This document shows positions 26,029 through 36,957 of a stretch of DNA of 64,000 bases, one piece after another. Position 1 is the first letter of the stretch. Each line of letters opens with the position of its first letter. This stretch comes from Variovorax paradoxus (GTDB taxonomy: Bacteria; Pseudomonadota; Gammaproteobacteria; Burkholderiales; Burkholderiaceae_C), in NCBI RefSeq assembly GCF_030815975.1, contig NZ_JAUSXL010000002.1:4762501-4826500 (forward strand), given 5' to 3'. The notes beneath the pieces are model-generated. The model did not search any database, was not told where the DNA came from, and saw nothing but the letters and a program-made list of their open reading frames with translations. The translations under genes and the position numbers were made by a program.

Positions 26029-26777
26029 CAACGGCGGCTCGACCTCCCTCCACCGCTGCCGCTGCAGCGCCGACAGTTCCCCGGCCCGCGAGCGAGCTCG
26101 AACCGCTGCTGCGAAAGTCCTCGCCTGCGAAGCACCAACCGGGGCCGGCGGTGGCCGGCATCTCGATGGCCACCGTCGTCGCCTGCGATCCCGACGACGA
26201 CTTCTGCGAGCTGATGCTTGCCGGCGGGCACCGCATGCGCTGCCAGCGCGCCGCCAGCTGCCTGCTGGTGCCCGCGCCCGGCGATACGGTCATGGTTGCG
26301 GGCACTGGCGACGACGCGCTCTACATCATTGCCGTGGTGGCCCAGGCCGACAAGCGCCAGGCCACGCTCGCGGTCGATGGCGATCTGCGCTTGCAGTCGA
26401 AGCGCGGCGGCATCGCGATCCGCAGCGCGGGCGCGCTCGAGCTCCAATCGGAGACGTCCGTGGCCACAAGCACGCCGCAATGGAAGCTTACGGCGGAGCG
26501 CGGCCAGTGCAACGTCTCGGAACTCGACTACCAGGGCGCGGAGCTGCGCGTCGGCGTGCTCGTCACGCGATTCCTGGGGCGCGCCTGCGAAGTCGTGCTC
26601 GACCGGCTGCACCTGCTCACGCGCTCGAGCTTTCGCATCACCGAAGAGGTCGAGCATGTGCGCGCCGGGCAGATCGACATCCAGGCCTCGCAGACGCTTC
26701 GGCTGCATGCGAAGAACACCCTGGTGACCAGCAAGGAGCTGGTCAAGGTCGATGCCGAACAGATCCACATGGGTTGA
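26025..26777 (+). CDS. DUF3540 domain protein (T6SS-associated)
   Basis: 250 aa from the ATG at 26025. After about 45 Ala/Pro-rich residues come ATVVACDPDDDFCELMLAGG and RMRCQRAASCLLVPAPGDTV, followed by DALYIIAVVAQADKRQATLA. The second half is beta-repeat-like (LQSKRGGIAIRSAGALELQS ... IDIQASQTLRLHAKNTLV), similar to a VgrG needle. This layout is DUF3540, encoded with DUF2169 and DUF4150 in T6SS effector-loading clusters. 18 bp separate it from the PAAR-like gene. Confidence 0.85.
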   Translation: MTTAARPPSTAAAAAPTVPRPASELEPLLRKSSPAKHQPGPAVAGISMATVVACDPDDDFCELMLAGGHRMRCQRAASCLLVPAPGDTVMVAGTGDDALYIIAVVAQADKRQATLAVDGDLRLQSKRGGIAIRSAGALELQSETSVATSTPQWKLTAERGQCNVSELDYQGAELRVGVLVTRFLGRACEVVLDRLHLLTRSSFRITEEVEHVRAGQIDIQASQTLRLHAKNTLVTSKELVKVDAEQIHMG

Positions 26778-26795
26778 TTGAAGGAGTCTCCACGC

Positions 26796-27182
26796 ATGTT
26801 TGCCAATGCACAGATGATGGGCATGGACCTCGCCTTTCCCGACGTCTGCAAGACGCCGCCCGCGATTCCCGTTCCCTATCCCAACTTCGCGCTCGGGCCG
26901 ACGGCCATTCCCAACGCCTGGAACATCCTCTACGGCGGCACGCCGGCCCACAACCTTGCCACCACCACGCCCATCACCAATGGCGACAACGCGGGCGTGC
27001 TGATGGGCGTGGTGTCGCAGACGGTGATGGGGCCTTCGCGCCACATCACCGGTGCGTTCACCGTGCTCTTGAAGGGTTCGCCCTGCACGCGCATGACCAG
27101 CCTCTCGGTGCAGAACCGCTCCAACATCGTGGGGATGCGCATCGTGCCGAGCCAGTTCAAGGTGCTGGTGCTCGCGGCCTGA
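26796..27182 (+). CDS. DUF4150 PAAR-like protein, without toxin domain
   Basis: 128 aa from the ATG at 26796 with AAGGAG at 26781-26786. MFANAQMMGMDLAFPDVCKTPP, PVPYPNFALGPTAIPN and GDNAGVLMGVVSQTVMGPSRH match DUF4150, a PAAR-like tip that sharpens the VgrG spike. In many genomes DUF4150 is the N-terminal part of a larger polymorphic toxin. Here the protein stops directly after the PAAR-like core (VQNRSNIVGMRIVPSQFKVL). It is the last gene of the island; the next gene converges 12 bp away, leaving no room for a downstream effector. Confidence 0.9.
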   Translation: MFANAQMMGMDLAFPDVCKTPPAIPVPYPNFALGPTAIPNAWNILYGGTPAHNLATTTPITNGDNAGVLMGVVSQTVMGPSRHITGAFTVLLKGSPCTRMTSLSVQNRSNIVGMRIVPSQFKVLVLAA

Positions 27183-27194
27183 GGCTTCCTGCTC

Positions 27195-28178
27195 CTACTC
27201 CGCCTTGACGCCCGCCGTGCGGATGACCTTGCCCCACTTGGCCGTTTCGGTCTTGATGAAGGCATCGAATTCCTCGGGCGTGCTGCCGACCGGGATGGTG
27301 CCCATGGCATCCAGCTTTGCGCGCGTCTCGTCGCTCTTGATGATGCGCGCCAGTTCTTCCGACATGCGCTTGACGATGTCGCGCGGCGTGCCGGCCGGCG
27401 CCAGCATGCCGGCCCAGGTGCTGCCGGTGAAGCCCGCAAAGCCCTGCTCGATGAAGGTCGGCACGTCGGGCGCGGCGGCCAGGCGCTTGTCGCCCGCCAC
27501 GCCGATCAGCCGCACCTTGCCCGCCTTGGCCTGGTTGATGAGGCCCGTGGGCGCATCGAAGAACAGCTGGATCTGCCCGCCCATCAGGTCCGTCAGCGCG
27601 GGCACCGCGCCGCGGTACGGAATGTGGATCATGTAGGTCTGCGTGAGCGACTTCCACAGCTCGGTCGTCAGGTGCGCGGCCGAGCCGTTGCCCGACGAGC
27701 CGAAGCTCACCTTGCCGGGATTCGCACGCGCATAGTCGATGAGCTCGCGCGCGGTCTTGAACGGCGCATTGACGTTGACGGCGGCCAGCAGCGGCGACAC
27801 GCCCATCAGCGAAACACCCGTCAGGTCCTTTTGCGGGTCGTAGGGCAGCTTGGGGTACAGCGTGGTGTTGGCTGCATAGGCTGCAATGACGACGCCGAAG
27901 GTGCTGCCATCAGGCGGCGCCTTGGCAATGGCATCGACGCCGATCAGGCTGTTGGCGCCCGGCTTGTTGTCGACCAGCACCGGCTGCCCGAGCCGCGCCT
28001 GCAGGCCGACCTGCACCAGCCGCGCCATCTGGTCGGTGAAGCCGCCCGGCGTATAGGGCACGATGATGCGGATCGGCTTGTTCGGCCAGGCGCCCTGGGC
28101 CAGCGCGGGCATTGGAACGGTCGCGGCGGCCGCAGCGGCAAGGGTGAATCGGCGGCGTGAAATTCGGGCCTGCGGCAT
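27195..28178 (-). CDS. Tripartite tricarboxylate transporter receptor (Bug family)
   Basis: 327 aa from the ATG at 28178. The signal peptide carries a twin-arginine-like motif (SRRRFTLAAAAA) and ends near ALAQ. Bug family features: KPIRIIVPYTPGGFTDQMAR near 32, VDNKPGANSLIGVDAIAK near 75, YAANTTLYPKLPYD and MIHIPYRGAVPALTDLMGGQ near 190. It binds a carboxylate ligand in the periplasm. No tctA/tctB membrane partners are nearby, typical of the many orphan Bug receptors of betaproteobacteria. It converges tightly on the T6SS island. Confidence 0.92.
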   Translation of the reverse strand: MPQARISRRRFTLAAAAAATVPMPALAQGAWPNKPIRIIVPYTPGGFTDQMARLVQVGLQARLGQPVLVDNKPGANSLIGVDAIAKAPPDGSTFGVVIAAYAANTTLYPKLPYDPQKDLTGVSLMGVSPLLAAVNVNAPFKTARELIDYARANPGKVSFGSSGNGSAAHLTTELWKSLTQTYMIHIPYRGAVPALTDLMGGQIQLFFDAPTGLINQAKAGKVRLIGVAGDKRLAAAPDVPTFIEQGFAGFTGSTWAGMLAPAGTPRDIVKRMSEELARIIKSDETRAKLDAMGTIPVGSTPEEFDAFIKTETAKWGKVIRTAGVKAE

Positions 28179-28270
28179 GAGTGGCAGCTTTCTCTCGACA
28201 AGAATGATCCGGCCATTCTCGAAGGCGCCATGCGCGCACCCTGTCAGGGTTTGCCCCGGCGCAGGCCCGT

Positions 28271-29350
28271 TCAGAGCGGCAGGATGTCGCGCGTGCGACC
28301 ACCGGTTGCGAGCCACGCCTCGAACTCATCGGACAGCCGCTCTGCCTCGCGCGTGGCCTTGCGCCATGCGCCGATGCGGGCCTGCGGTTCGTTCGCGAAA
28401 TGGATGAAGTCCTTGCGGTCGGGCAGCTTGCCGTTGGGCAGCGACCGCACCCAGTCGGCATCGGGCGCGAGCACCACCATGCGGTCGAGAAAGCCCGTGG
28501 ACCTGTGGCGCCAGCGCAGGCCCTTGTCGAGCCAGCCCGGCACCACCGCGCGCTGGAAATGCGGGTACAGCACGATGCCTTCGTCGGCCGGCTGGTAGTC
28601 CAGGTGCAGGTGGTAGTCGGTGATGCCGCCGTCCCAGTACGCACCGCGCGGCGCGCCGGGAATGTCGTGCACCGCGGCCAGCAGGAACGGGATCGAGCAC
28701 GAGGCCTGCAGCACCAGGTTGAAGTTCTCTTCGCTGAGCGCGTGCTGGCGCGTGCGGAAGTCCTTCGTGCCAAAGGGCAAGGCCGCGCCGGGCGTGGAGA
28801 ACACGCAGCGTTCGAGCCATGCGCCCAGGCCCTTGCGGTGCAGGCTGTTGGTGGCAAACGCACCCAGGTAGCCGAAGGGCGTGCGCGCCCTGCCCTCGCG
28901 CCCGAGGATGTGGCGGCCGCGCGAAGTCACCACGTGGAGCCGGTAGCGCGCATGGCCCAGCACCTCGGCGATGCGCCCGCCATAGAAGTCGGACAGGCTT
29001 TCGGCGAAACGCGTGCTGAGCTGCTGCGGGCTCAGCCGCTTCTGCCCCGGCGGCACCTCGAACTGCTGGCGCACGTAGTCGTGCTCGAAGCGCTCGAAGG
29101 CCTTGTGCGGATCCGCGAGGCAGGCCGTGGCCAGCCGCCATGCACCGATCGACGCGCCCACCAGGTGCACCGGCTGGCTCGACTGCGCGAGCCAGCGGCC
29201 GAAGATGAAGCGGTCGAGCGGCCCGAGGATCAGGCCCTTGGGACCGCCCGCCGCGCCGGGAATGGTGCGCACGTCCTGCGGGCGCAGGCCGTGCTGTTCG
29301 ATGTGCTTGCGGGCGGCGGGGCCGGCGTAGATGCGCAGGGCTTTCATCAT
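28271..29350 (-). CDS. Patatin-like phospholipase
   Basis: 359 aa; tandem ATGs at 29350 and 29347 are both usable. Patatin dyad: nucleophile motif VGASIGAWRLA near residue 62 (G-x-S-x-G) and the Asp motif YWDGGITDYH near 237. The oxyanion Gly run is GAAGGPKG near 38. No signal peptide, so a cytoplasmic acyl hydrolase is expected. It lies 34 bp downstream of tex on the same strand and may be cotranscribed. Substrate unknown. Confidence 0.88.
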   Translation of the reverse strand: MMKALRIYAGPAARKHIEQHGLRPQDVRTIPGAAGGPKGLILGPLDRFIFGRWLAQSSQPVHLVGASIGAWRLATACLADPHKAFERFEHDYVRQQFEVPPGQKRLSPQQLSTRFAESLSDFYGGRIAEVLGHARYRLHVVTSRGRHILGREGRARTPFGYLGAFATNSLHRKGLGAWLERCVFSTPGAALPFGTKDFRTRQHALSEENFNLVLQASCSIPFLLAAVHDIPGAPRGAYWDGGITDYHLHLDYQPADEGIVLYPHFQRAVVPGWLDKGLRWRHRSTGFLDRMVVLAPDADWVRSLPNGKLPDRKDFIHFANEPQARIGAWRKATREAERLSDEFEAWLATGGRTRDILPL

Positions 29351-29384
29351 GCCGGTTGCGTCAGCAAGAAGCGTGCAGCACGGT

Positions 29385-31787
<2,403 letters not shown>

Positions 31788-31905
31788 GTCGGAGGGGATC
31801 CCTGGAACTGTCGACGCCGTTCGGGCGCCTGGCGGATGAAGCGCGGAAGTTTGCCATAGGGTGCGGCCGGCCCACGGGCGCCGATGCCCGCGGAAACGCC
31901 TGCGC

Positions 31906-31921
31906 TAGTGGTAAACCACTA
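31906..31921. promoter_or_regulatory. Putative operator 1 of the FadR-type regulator
   Basis: TAGTGGTAAACCACTA: 7-bp perfect arms around a 2-bp centre. It contains TGGT...ACCA half-sites typical of FadR-subfamily GntR proteins and lies 53 bp before the regulator ATG, in a 186-bp gap divergent from tex. Confidence 0.55.
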
Positions 31922-31949
31922 TGGGCTGAATTGGTACGCCACGCAAAAT

Positions 31950-31962
31950 GTGGTCTAACCAC
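31950..31962. promoter_or_regulatory. Putative operator 2 of the FadR-type regulator
   Basis: GTGGTCTAACCAC: arms GTGGT/ACCAC with a 3-bp centre, matching the TGGT-N3-ACCA pattern of the FadR/PdhR group. It ends 11 bp before the regulator ATG, so binding would block its own expression and that of the operon behind it. Confidence 0.6.
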
Positions 31963-31973
31963 TTTGAACCATC

Positions 31974-32708
31974 ATGGCCCTCAAGCTCATTCATCCCTCC
32001 GCAGCGATGTCGAAAATCGGCCAACTTCCGGTGGAGAAGCCGTATCAACGCCTGGCTGCCAATATTCATGAATTGGTCAAACAGGGTGAATTTCTGGTCG
32101 GCCAGCGGCTGCCTTCCGAAAGAGCGCTGGCGGAGCGCTTCGACGTCAGCCGCACCTCGGTGCGCGAGGCCATCATTGCGCTGGAGCTTCAGGGCGTGGT
32201 CGAGGTGCGCGGCGGTTCCGGCATCTACATCTGCCAGCCGCAAAGCGCGCCAACGCGGCTGCCCCTGGCCCAGGAAACCGGCGCCGGCCCCTTCGAGCTG
32301 CTGCGCGCGCGCTGCCTGATCGAGTCCGAAATCGCCTCGCTGGCGGCCACCACGCGCAAGGATGCCGACCTGGACAAAATGTTCGGCGCGCTCGCCACCA
32401 TGCGCGAGCAGATGCACGACAAGGAAGCCAACGAGGCGGCCGACCGCATGTACCACCTGCACATTGCCGAATCCACCGGCAACAGCGTGCTGCTGCAGAC
32501 GGTGACGAATCTCTGGGACCAGGCCAAGGGCCCGATCTGGACGCAGATCGAGCAGCACTTCCATTCGCCCGCACTGCGCCTGAAGTCGCAGGACGACCAC
32601 CAGCGCATCTTCGCTGCGATCGTCTCGGGCGATGCCGGTGCCGCGCGGCTGGCCATGCGGGCGCACCTGGAACGTGTGATCGGCGAATTCGCCCAGAGCT
32701 GGCGCTAG
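31974..32708 (+). CDS. GntR regulator, FadR subfamily
   Basis: 244 aa from the ATG at 31974; an internal ATG at 32007 is an alternative. The winged helix-turn-helix is classic (KPYQRLAANIHELVKQGEFL, GQRLPSERALAERFDVSRTS, VREAIIALELQGVVEVRGG). The C-terminal FCD ligand domain (ARCLIESEIASLAA near 110, HLHIAESTGNSVLLQ near 165, QDDHQRIFAAIVSGD near 208) holds the usual Asp/His metal-binding candidates. It probably represses the transporter/sugar-acid operon starting 66 bp downstream and itself, and is released by a sugar acid. Confidence 0.92.
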   Translation: MALKLIHPSAAMSKIGQLPVEKPYQRLAANIHELVKQGEFLVGQRLPSERALAERFDVSRTSVREAIIALELQGVVEVRGGSGIYICQPQSAPTRLPLAQETGAGPFELLRARCLIESEIASLAATTRKDADLDKMFGALATMREQMHDKEANEAADRMYHLHIAESTGNSVLLQTVTNLWDQAKGPIWTQIEQHFHSPALRLKSQDDHQRIFAAIVSGDAGAARLAMRAHLERVIGEFAQSWR

Positions 32709-32774
32709 GCGCCCAGTCCCGCGCGCGGCCGCCTCAGCGCGCTTCACTCATTCAAGAAGACGGAGACAAGAACC

Positions 32775-33605
32775 ATGAAGCCCCAACTTGCCCACTGCCT
32801 TGGCGCACTGCTGCTTGCCGGCACCTTCGGCGCTGTCCACGCGCAAGAGCCGCCCGCGCCCGGCGCGAGCCCGCGCATCGATGCGATCCGCAAGGCCGGC
32901 GAACTGCGCGTCGGCGTGCTGCAGAACGCGCCCTGGCTGATCGAGAACACGACCGGCAATGGCGAGCCCTGGAGCGGCCCGGCCTGGCTGCTGGCCAAGG
33001 AGTACGCCCGCCTGCTCGGCGTCAAGCTCAGCACCGTGCCGGTGTCGCACGAGACCAAGGTGCCGGTGCTCGCATCGAACCAGGTCGACATGACGATCAG
33101 CCCGCTGGGCGAAACGCCCGAGCGGCTGAAGGTGGTCGACTTCGTCGCCTACTCCGCCACCAGCGTGTGCATGTTCGGCCGCGCCGACAACGCCAAGCTG
33201 GCCAAGGCCACCTCGGTCGACGACCTGAACCGGCCCGAGGTGACCATCGCCTACTTCACCGGCGGCGCCGAGGAAGGCTGGGTCAAGGAACGCTTCCCCA
33301 AGGCCAGGCTGCGCGCCGTGGCCAGTTCCGGCGCCACCGCGCCGGTGGAAGAAATCATGGCGCGCCGCGCCGACGCGGCACCCATCAACCGCGTGCCGTG
33401 GGTCGGGCTGCAGCAGAAGGTCAAGGGCCTGGCCGTCCTGCCGAAGGAAAACAACTGCCAGGGCAGCACCGAGAAAGCCTCGCCGGTCGGCCTGGCGGTC
33501 GACAAGAACCAGCCCGCCTACCTCGATTGGCTGCGGCAGGTCGCCAAGGCCCGGAAGGCGCAGCTCGACGCCGACGAGGCCCGCGTGATCGGCGCACTGA
33601 AATAA
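32775..33605 (+). CDS. Periplasmic substrate-binding protein of polar amino-acid type ABC transporter (copy 1)
   Basis: 276 aa. Signal peptide with hydrophobic ALLLAGTFGAVHA, mature end near QEPPAPG. SBP family 3 character: IDAIRKAGELRVGVLQNAP, GPAWLLAKEYARLLGVKL, VDMTISPLGETPERLKVVDF. It resembles the next protein along its entire length but is clearly diverged. Both share an uncommon VCMFGRADN segment and a late Asn-x-Cys-Gln, perhaps a disulfide pair. First structural gene after the regulator. Confidence 0.9.
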   Translation: MKPQLAHCLGALLLAGTFGAVHAQEPPAPGASPRIDAIRKAGELRVGVLQNAPWLIENTTGNGEPWSGPAWLLAKEYARLLGVKLSTVPVSHETKVPVLASNQVDMTISPLGETPERLKVVDFVAYSATSVCMFGRADNAKLAKATSVDDLNRPEVTIAYFTGGAEEGWVKERFPKARLRAVASSGATAPVEEIMARRADAAPINRVPWVGLQQKVKGLAVLPKENNCQGSTEKASPVGLAVDKNQPAYLDWLRQVAKARKAQLDADEARVIGALK

Positions 33606-33652
33606 GCAAGCAAGTCACACATCGTTCAGTCATCAAAAAACCGGAGACCCTC

Positions 33653-34507
33653 ATGTCACGCATCCCCAGGACTTTCCTCGGCCGCAAGCTGGCCACCGCC
33701 GCACTTGCCGCCGCGTTGGCCGGCACCTGCCTCGTCGCCGCGGCCCAGACGCCGCCGCCCCCCGGCGCGAGCCCCCGCATCGACGCCATCCGCAAGGCCG
33801 GCGTGCTGCGCGTGGGCGTGGTCAACAACCCGCCCTGGCTGGCGCAGAACACGGCGGGCGATGGCGAGCCGTGGTCCGGCCCGTCGTGGACGCTGGGCAA
33901 GGAATTCGCCAAGCTGCTGGGCGTGAAGATGGAGCCAGTGGCGGTGAGCCACGAAACCAAGGTGCCGTCGCTCACGGCCAACCAGATGGACATCATGATC
34001 GGGCCGCTGAACGAAACCGCCGAGCGCGCGAAGATCATCGATTTCGTCACCTTCTCGAGCACCGGCGTGTGCATGTTCGGCCGCGCCGACAACCCGAAGT
34101 TCACCAGCGCACGCACCCTGGAAGACTTCAACAAGCCCGAGATCACCATGGCGTATTTCTCCGGCGCGGGCGAGGAGCCGCTGGTGCGCCAGCAGTTCGC
34201 GAAGGCCAAGCTGCGCGGCGTCGCCAACTCCGGTTCGGTCGCGCCGATCGAAGAGGTGATGGCCGGCCGCTCGGACGTTGCGCCGCTCAACCGCATGCTG
34301 TGGCCCAACATCAGCAAGAAGGTCAAGGGCCTGGCCGTGTTCCCCAAGGAGAACGACTGCCAGGACAGCAAGATTTTCCAGATCCAGACCGGCATGGGCG
34401 TGGCGAAGGACCAGCAGGTGTATCTCGACTGGCTGCGCGCCGTGGCCCAACGCATGCAGCCCGCGCTCAGCGAAGAAGAGCGCCGCATGACGCAGAACCT
34501 GAAGTAA
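33653..34507 (+). CDS. Periplasmic substrate-binding protein of polar amino-acid type ABC transporter (copy 2)
   Basis: 284 aa from the ATG at 33653. Signal peptide (GRKLATAALAAALAGTCLVAAA) then TPPPPGASPRIDAIRKAGVL. It aligns with copy 1 without gaps of note: GEPWSGPSW, SHETKVPSLTANQMDIM, VCMFGRADNPKF, KVKGLAVFPKENDCQ. A tandem duplication followed by divergence is the simplest reading; the two may bind different ligands for one membrane complex. Ends 4 bp before the dehydrogenase gene. Confidence 0.9.
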   Translation: MSRIPRTFLGRKLATAALAAALAGTCLVAAAQTPPPPGASPRIDAIRKAGVLRVGVVNNPPWLAQNTAGDGEPWSGPSWTLGKEFAKLLGVKMEPVAVSHETKVPSLTANQMDIMIGPLNETAERAKIIDFVTFSSTGVCMFGRADNPKFTSARTLEDFNKPEITMAYFSGAGEEPLVRQQFAKAKLRGVANSGSVAPIEEVMAGRSDVAPLNRMLWPNISKKVKGLAVFPKENDCQDSKIFQIQTGMGVAKDQQVYLDWLRAVAQRMQPALSEEERRMTQNLK

Positions 34508-34511
34508 CGCC

Positions 34512-35549
34512 ATGCTGAACTGCGAAATCCACGGCGCGCTCGACCTGCGCCTTGCCGAACGCCCGGCCGAACCGTTGGCGCCCACCCAGGTGCGCGTGGC
34601 CGTCAAGGCTGTGGGCATCTGCGGCTCCGACCTGCACTACTACCGCCACGGCCGCGTCGGCGACTTCGTCATCCGCGCACCGCTGACGCCGGGGCACGAG
34701 GCCTCGGGCCAGGTCGTGGAAGTGGGCGCGCAGGTCAGCTCGGTGAAGCCCGGCGACCGCGTGGCCCTCAACCCGTCGCGCACCTGCGGTGTCTGCCGTT
34801 TCTGCCGCGCGGGCGCGTCCAACCATTGCGAGAACGTCCACTTCTTCGGCAGCGCGAGCCGCTGGCCGCACATGCAGGGCGCGATGCGCGAGCAGGTGGT
34901 GGTCGAAGCCACGCAGTGCGTGGTGGTGCCCGACACGCTGTCGTTCGAGCTGGCCGCCTTCGGCGAGCCGCTGGCCGTGGCGCTGCATGCGGTGCAGGAG
35001 GCCGGCTCGCTGCTCGGCAAGACGGTGATGGTGGTGGGTGCCGGCCCGATCGGCGCGCTGATCCTCATGGCCGCGAAGCTCGCGGGTGCCAGCCAACTCA
35101 TTGCGGTGGACATCGTGGACGAGACGCTCGCGGCCTGCACGCGTGTCGGCGCGACGCGCACCATCAACGCGGCCAACGATCCCGATGCGCTGCTGGCACT
35201 GGCCGCGGACAAGGGCCAGGTCGATGCGAGCTTCGAGGTCTCGGGCCACTACGACGGCCTGGCCAATTGCATCCGGTCGACGCGCCCGCGCGGCACCATC
35301 GTGCAGGTCGGCACGCTCGGCGGCAACAGCGAAAGCTGCCCCTTCAACCAGATCATGGTCAAGAGCCTGCACCTGGTCGGCAGCTTCCGCTTCGTCGACG
35401 AATACGCCTGGGCGGTGGACTATCTGAGCCGCGGCCTGCTGGACGTGTCGCCTCTGCTGACCGAGGCGGTGCCGGTGGCGCGCGTGCACGACGCCTTCGC
35501 GCTGGCAGCGGACCGGCACCGCGCGATGAAGGTGCTCGTCACGTTCTGA
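34512..35549 (+). CDS. Zinc-dependent dehydrogenase, L-idonate/L-gulonate 5-dehydrogenase type
   Basis: 345 aa. MDR-family zinc alcohol dehydrogenase: catalytic zinc ligands in VGICGSDLHYYRHG near 36 and TPGHEASGQV near 61; structural zinc Cys in CGVCRFCRAGASNHC at 92-106; Rossmann VMVVGAGPIGALIL near 172. The GICGSDLHYY start and WPHMQGAM segment are closest to L-idonate 5-dehydrogenase and the related RspB L-gulonate 5-dehydrogenase. With ManD and a mannonate oxidoreductase downstream, oxidation of L-gulonate to D-fructuronate is the better fit than L-idonate to 5-ketogluconate; that choice is inference. Confidence 0.85.
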   Translation: MLNCEIHGALDLRLAERPAEPLAPTQVRVAVKAVGICGSDLHYYRHGRVGDFVIRAPLTPGHEASGQVVEVGAQVSSVKPGDRVALNPSRTCGVCRFCRAGASNHCENVHFFGSASRWPHMQGAMREQVVVEATQCVVVPDTLSFELAAFGEPLAVALHAVQEAGSLLGKTVMVVGAGPIGALILMAAKLAGASQLIAVDIVDETLAACTRVGATRTINAANDPDALLALAADKGQVDASFEVSGHYDGLANCIRSTRPRGTIVQVGTLGGNSESCPFNQIMVKSLHLVGSFRFVDEYAWAVDYLSRGLLDVSPLLTEAVPVARVHDAFALAADRHRAMKVLVTF

Positions 35550-35615
35550 CGGCGGGATCGCCTGATCCTGCCGCCCTCTCCCGCCCTTCTCCCGCCCTTC
35601 TCTCGCGGAGCTTCC

Positions 35616-36281
35616 ATGGAATTCGACTTTTCCCCGATTGCCGACAACTGGCGATTCTTCGCCAGCGGCCTGGGCGTGACGGTCGCGCTGAGCCTCATCA
35701 GCGCGGTCACCAGCATCCTCGCGGGCCTGGCGATCGCGCTGCTGCGGCTGTACGGCCCCGGCTGGCTGCGCCCGCTGCTCGTGTTCTACATCGACTCGAT
35801 GCGCGCCATTCCGGTGCTGGTGGTGCTGGTGTGGATGTACTTCGCGTTCCCGCTGCTCGTGGGCTTCACCTTCGCGCCGTTCTGGGCCGCGGTGACCGCG
35901 CTGACGCTGCACATCGCGGCCTATGCGGCCGAGGTGATCCGCGCGGGCATCGAATCGATCCGGCCGGGCCAGACGCGTGCCGCATTGGCGCTGGGCATGT
36001 CGCGCGCGCAGCTGCTGCGCAAGGTGCTGCTGCCGCAGGCCACCATCCGCATGCTGCCGGCCTTCGGCTCGATCCTCACCATCGCCATCAAGGACACGGC
36101 CATTGCCACCGTGATCGCCGTGCCCGAGCTGATGCACCGCGCCGAAACCGTGGCGGGCCAAAGCTACCGGCCGGTGGAAGTGTTCACCGCGGTGATGGTG
36201 GCGTACTTCGCGATCCTGTTCCCGGTCACGCGCGGCATCGACCGGCTGTACCACCGCGTTGCGCACCTGGGGCGTTCATGA
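35616..36281 (+). CDS. Polar amino-acid type ABC transporter permease (1)
   Basis: 221 aa from the ATG at 35616 (GCGGAG ribosome site). HisMQ-type permease with about five membrane helices and the EAA coupling loop AAYAAEVIRAGIESIRPGQT...MSRAQLLRKVLLPQA near 105-145. It forms the membrane channel with the next gene product. The two permeases are separated by 16 bp. Confidence 0.92.
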   Translation: MEFDFSPIADNWRFFASGLGVTVALSLISAVTSILAGLAIALLRLYGPGWLRPLLVFYIDSMRAIPVLVVLVWMYFAFPLLVGFTFAPFWAAVTALTLHIAAYAAEVIRAGIESIRPGQTRAALALGMSRAQLLRKVLLPQATIRMLPAFGSILTIAIKDTAIATVIAVPELMHRAETVAGQSYRPVEVFTAVMVAYFAILFPVTRGIDRLYHRVAHLGRS

Positions 36282-36297
36282 TGAAGAGGGCCATCCC

Positions 36298-36957
36298 ATG
36301 ACTTTCGACTGGTCCGTGATCTGGACGCACCGCCAGGCTTTGCTCGAAGGCGCGGCGCTGACCGTGGGGCTCACGGTGCTGACCATGCTGCTGGCCGTGC
36401 CGGGCGGCATCATGCTGGCGCTGATGCGGCTGTCGTCGAACAGGCTGCTGCAGTCCGCCTCGCTCGCCTTCGTGGAGTTCTTCCGCAACCTGCCGCTGAT
36501 CCTGGTGATCTACTGGGTTTTCTACGTGATGCCGATGGCGGTCGAGTTTCAGCTCTCGCCGCTCGTCACCGCGCTGGTGGCGCTGGTGCTCAACATCTCG
36601 GCCTACAACGCCGAGACCTTCCGCGCCGGCATCAATTCGATCCGCAAGGGGCAGATGGAAGCGGCGCTCGCCATGGGCATGTCGCGCCGCCAGGCCATGT
36701 TCAAGGTGGTCATCCCGCAGGCGGGGCGCCGCATCCTGCCGGTGATCGCGAGCACCTGGGTCTCGCTCTTCAAGGACACCTCGCTGGTGTCCGTCATCGC
36801 CGTGAGCGAACTGGCCTACACGGCGATGCAGATCCGCGCGCAGACCTTCCGCGTGCTGGAAATGCTGACCGCCATGGCCGTCCTCTACTGGCTGATGGGC
36901 TACCCGCAAGCCAAGCTGGTGGACTGGATCCACCGCACATACGGAGTCAAGGAATGA
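36298..36957 (+). CDS. Polar amino-acid type ABC transporter permease (2)
   Basis: 219 aa from the ATG at 36298 ([20 protein letters not shown]). HisMQ-type: [20 protein letters not shown] and [20 protein letters not shown] form the EAA loop near 100-145; [19 protein letters not shown] near 160 is typical. The stop overlaps the ATPase start (ATGA), so the subunits are translationally coupled. Confidence 0.92.
   Translation: MTFDWSVIWTHRQALLEGAALTVGLTVLTMLLAVPGGIMLALMRLSSNRLLQSASLAFVEFFRNLPLILVIYWVFYVMPMAVEFQLSPLVTALVALVLNISAYNAETFRAGINSIRKGQMEAALAMGMSRRQAMFKVVIPQAGRRILPVIASTWVSLFKDTSLVSVIAVSELAYTAMQIRAQTFRVLEMLTAMAVLYWLMGYPQAKLVDWIHRTYGVKE

Noticed and set aside
32775..34507. Receptor duplication as an assembly or sequencing artefact
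   Set aside because: The copies differ at a large share of positions and have different signal peptides and spacers, so both are real.
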